A DNA stretch of 64,000 nucleotides, from NCBI RefSeq assembly GCF_021130785.1, contig NC_060215.1, positions 64,794,501-64,858,500 of the forward strand, read 5' to 3'. A program made the position numbers and the translations under genes. This document shows, one piece after another, positions 61,181 to 64,000 of the stretch. Positions within the stretch are counted from its first letter, which is position 1, and each line of letters begins with the position of its first letter. The DNA comes from Homalodisca vitripennis. Its lineage: Eukaryota; Arthropoda; Insecta; Hemiptera; Cicadellidae. The notes beneath the pieces were generated by a model. The model did not search any database. It saw only the letters and a program-made list of their open reading frames with translations, and was not told the DNA's origin.

Positions 61181-63301
61181 GTATACTATTCAAACTAGTT
61201 ATCTTACTACATAGCAGTTCATTAAGTGTAATATGATCATGATTTGATACTTGCAGAAGTAACAGACTTGTTTATCGTGTAAATAAAGTGCTACATTAGC
61301 AACTTTTCCATTACACCCGCAACAGGTTTGTATGACTCAAAGACAAGAACTACTTTTAAAAGGTAAACTAGTTAAGTATAATTGTATACAAAATAGAGAA
61401 CTCATGTGACATCTATTACAATAAATTTCAATGTAACTATCTATTAGCGCCAACTTTGCAGGTCCGTAAGGAAAACGGACATTGACAACAATTGTTTTAT
61501 TTAGTGTTTTATTCCTTCAAATTCAGACCGATAACGCGTAAACTATTAATGTTGTTTCTGTAATAGTTCACTTCTATATAAACGTTGTATCATTGTTTTT
61601 ATTATTTTATTGTATTTATAAGTACATTATAATTGTAAAATATTCAGAAATGAATACTTCCAATCCACTAATGAGTTTAATATAAAATTTCTCGTATTTT
61701 CCGTTTTAAAAACTAAAAAAATACTATGATTTAGGAATAATATATTTTTATTGGTGGTGTTCACCTAGCCGGCTGGCCTTCTCGTTGAATTAGAATACTT
61801 ACTATACTTATTTAGCTCGCTTATAACCTATTTTATTTTTTGTATAACGTGTTAATAAAAAAAGCCACAAAAATCAATATAAACTTAAATTTGGCGCTAT
61901 CCATTTCTTGCATATTCCTTGCCATGACTTGTTTTATTTACGATTAGGAGTTGTTATTACAGATGGAAAGCGATTCTGTTTTTTTTTCTAAGGAAGACTT
62001 CAAAACTAAACTTTATAAACCGAGTATTTAAAATAAAGAAATCAAATGTTACAAACACACCAATAAAGTTAGTTTAGGCTTATGTTTTTAAATATTTTCT
62101 GAGAAATACCCCAGACCTCTTCTTCACAATATTCTCCCATTTTCATAATTTAATTAGACGTATGGCGTAAGTAGGCTACAAACAATCCACAAGTAGTTCT
62201 TTATTTTTAAGTATTGCACATTCTTGTAGATTCGTAAAGTAATTATTATAAATTGTATAGACAAATTGGTCTTACCTCAAATTTAAGCTTCATCAATACA
62301 AATATAAAACGTCAATAATTATTTCACTTTTATACGGGTGCTGTGGAAAAGTGTGAGACAGGAGGCATAAATGAGAGGGTAAAATCACATGTATATTATT
62401 AATTTAAATAAATATTTGACTTTTCCACAAAACAAATCAATCTATAGCCTAGAATTGAGACAATGTTAATATGTATTGCTTAAAAATGACTTTAAAAAGA
62501 TGAACTCAGTTATGAGACTTTCAAAACGATATAATTTAAACAAGCGAAAAATTAGTAAAAGATTTAATACAACGGGTAAGAGTACAGGATCGTGTTATGT
62601 TCCATAATTAGCAGGCACGAATTGAGAGAGTGAATTAAAGAAGTGGAAGGAATGTGCGGGACTCCTCACTATAAAGAGCTCTTCAATGGTAGGGTGGGGT
62701 GAAGACACTTCCGAAACCTGGTGAGCAAGATATACACTACTTCTCGACAATAATTAATAACAAGCATAACATTAATTCATAATTATTACAAGCGTAGCTT
62801 GTTTGATCTAGAAGTCAAATGTTTGTGTTCATTGATATACAAATTTGAAGTAATCAAAGATCAGGGGATAGTAAACAGTATCAATCAGTGTTTTTAAAGT
62901 TGATATCGAAATAACTAATACTTTGTTAATATATTTATATTTTCTACAAGGTAGAAGAACGCCACACCAAGTGTAGCGTAGAAGGCTTCGCTGAGGTTCA
63001 ATGCAAAATTTCAAGTCTACTGCTCATTTTATTAACGCTCAGCCAAATCCTTGTAGAGTGACATGCACCATCATTGAACTCAGTGTTCCTCATATGGATG
63101 AAGCTTCACATATGAACAATCTACAGACCAATTCGTTATCGCGATATCATGCAGAAAACAGAAAGAAATACAGAAATGAAATTTTTCAATCTCCTCGAGT
63201 AATAGGCTTTGCTAGCGCCAAGCCAATAACGAAATGGAATTTTTATATATTTCGTACATTAAAAGTATATTATTATATTTAAATGTACTTCTTTGTTTGA
63301 A
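61181..63301. other. AT-rich, intron-like; nothing recognised
   Basis: Presumed intron 3' of the exon at 61127. No further exon was convincing. The frame at 63001-63282 plus is open for 93 codons but has no domain. Confidence 0.4.
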
Positions 63302-63368
63302 GGTTATTTTTGACGATGGAAGGATTGTGAAGGAAACAGGATTTTTCCGGACATTTGCCATCGTTCAG
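63302..63368 (+). repeat. Copy of the 'CCGGACATTTG' dispersed family
   Basis: Includes AAGGATTGTGAAGGAAACAG and TTTTTCCGGACATTTGCCAT. It matches 48430-48500, and in part 26413-26444 and 41751-41795. It leads directly into the palindrome at 63360. Confidence 0.7.
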
Positions 63369-63574
63369 TGAAACAAGAAATCAGTAACACTACGTTTCGA
63401 GATCTGCAATCTGATCTCTTCTTCAGGTAAAGAACTAACCTAATACATAATTACAAACTAGGTTAAAAAAATAGGTTTGTAATTATGTATTAGGTTAGTT
63501 CTTTACCTGAAGAAGAGATCAGATTGCAGATCTCGAAACGTAGTGTTACTGATTTCTTGTTTCAATGAACGATA
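63360..63574. repeat. Long palindrome, 90-bp perfect arms
   Basis: Bases 63369-63458 and 63475-63564 are exact reverse complements over 90 bp with a 16-bp centre (63459-63474). The pairing extends outward a further eight bases on each side after one mismatch (63368 against 63565). The arms include CGTTTCGAGATCTGCAATCT and CTTCTTCAGGTAAAGAAC. The arrangement is consistent with two head-to-head copies of a terminal repeat, as Penelope-like elements are known to carry, but no coding part of such an element is adjacent. Confidence 0.93.
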
Positions 63575-63639
63575 TTTAAATGCACTTATATATAGTATAT
63601 ATGTATAATTATTATGTTATATATAATATTATATATATA

Positions 63640-63647
63640 ACACACAC

Positions 63648-63705
<58 letters not shown>

Positions 63706-63712
63706 TTTATTT
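63640..63712. repeat. (CA)/(TA)n microsatellite
   Basis: A short ACACACACACA run followed by a long (TA)n tract with one TACATA interruption. Confidence 0.95.
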
Positions 63713-64000
63713 TAATGATTTAAACAATTATTTCACTGGTTTAATAAATTATGTGCCGGTAAAACTAGGGCGTAAACCACAAGAAAGCACACTGAGTATA
63801 TATGTATAACAATAAAGAAATAAATGTAACTTATCTTATTTATAATTTTCTTTAAAGAAAAATTACACAGTTAATTATTGGCATTAACAAAATAAAGGGT
63901 GAGGCAGACCACTCGTATATAATGTACACCGGCTGAACCGAAAAACCTACCTTCTTCGTTTTAATGAAAATCCCATATTTCGACCCCAAAGAATTCAGGA
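63713..64000. other. AT-rich window end; nothing recognised
   Basis: No supported feature. Confidence 0.45.

Overview
The window reads as AT-rich, repeat-rich eukaryotic DNA, most likely from a large-genome arthropod. An insect is favoured, and a hemipteran is only a guess. The basis is: no bacterial-style gene packing, GT-AG bounded short exons far apart, many (TA)n tracts, one long (CA)n tract, and a transposon set typical of arthropods (Penelope-like elements with GIY-YIG domains, PIF/Harbinger, Tc1/mariner with a DUF4817-type head, gypsy-type gag, jockey/CR1-type reverse transcriptase). No rRNA, tRNA gene, CRISPR array or complete host gene was found.

Layout. 0-5 kb: a three-unit 124-bp tandem repeat, a partial foldback element and a 5'-truncated Penelope-like element on the minus strand. 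5-19.6 kb: mostly intron-like AT-rich DNA with two candidate exons (7323-7377, 10660-10724), a complete 714-bp foldback element (9626-10339), a small TIR element (12719-12976), AT microsatellites and one short GC-rich coding-like island (about 16.2 kb). 19.8-24.9 kb: very AT-rich, holding broken minus-strand reading frames that I suspect are a decayed virus- or Polinton-like insertion. 27.3-28.3 kb: a non-autonomous Tc1/mariner copy with TA target duplication. 29.9-41.5 kb: gag and non-LTR fragments, SINE-like pieces and long empty stretches. 44.8-46.0 kb: a 1,201-bp PIF/Harbinger element with TAA target duplication that keeps the start of its transposase and most of its MADF gene. 51.2-52.9 kb: a second Penelope-like element in the same orientation as the first, next to a (CA)39 tract. 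55.8 kb: another non-LTR fragment. 63.36-63.57 kb: a 90-bp perfect inverted repeat.

The best evidence for a host gene is a pair of phase-0 plus-strand exons at 47506-47595 and 61127-61180. The first encodes coiled-coil-like sequence, so much of the right half is probably intron of one large gene that I cannot name. The mobile elements do not form a working system: every coding remnant is truncated, frameshifted or internally deleted, so all would depend on enzymes supplied from elsewhere.
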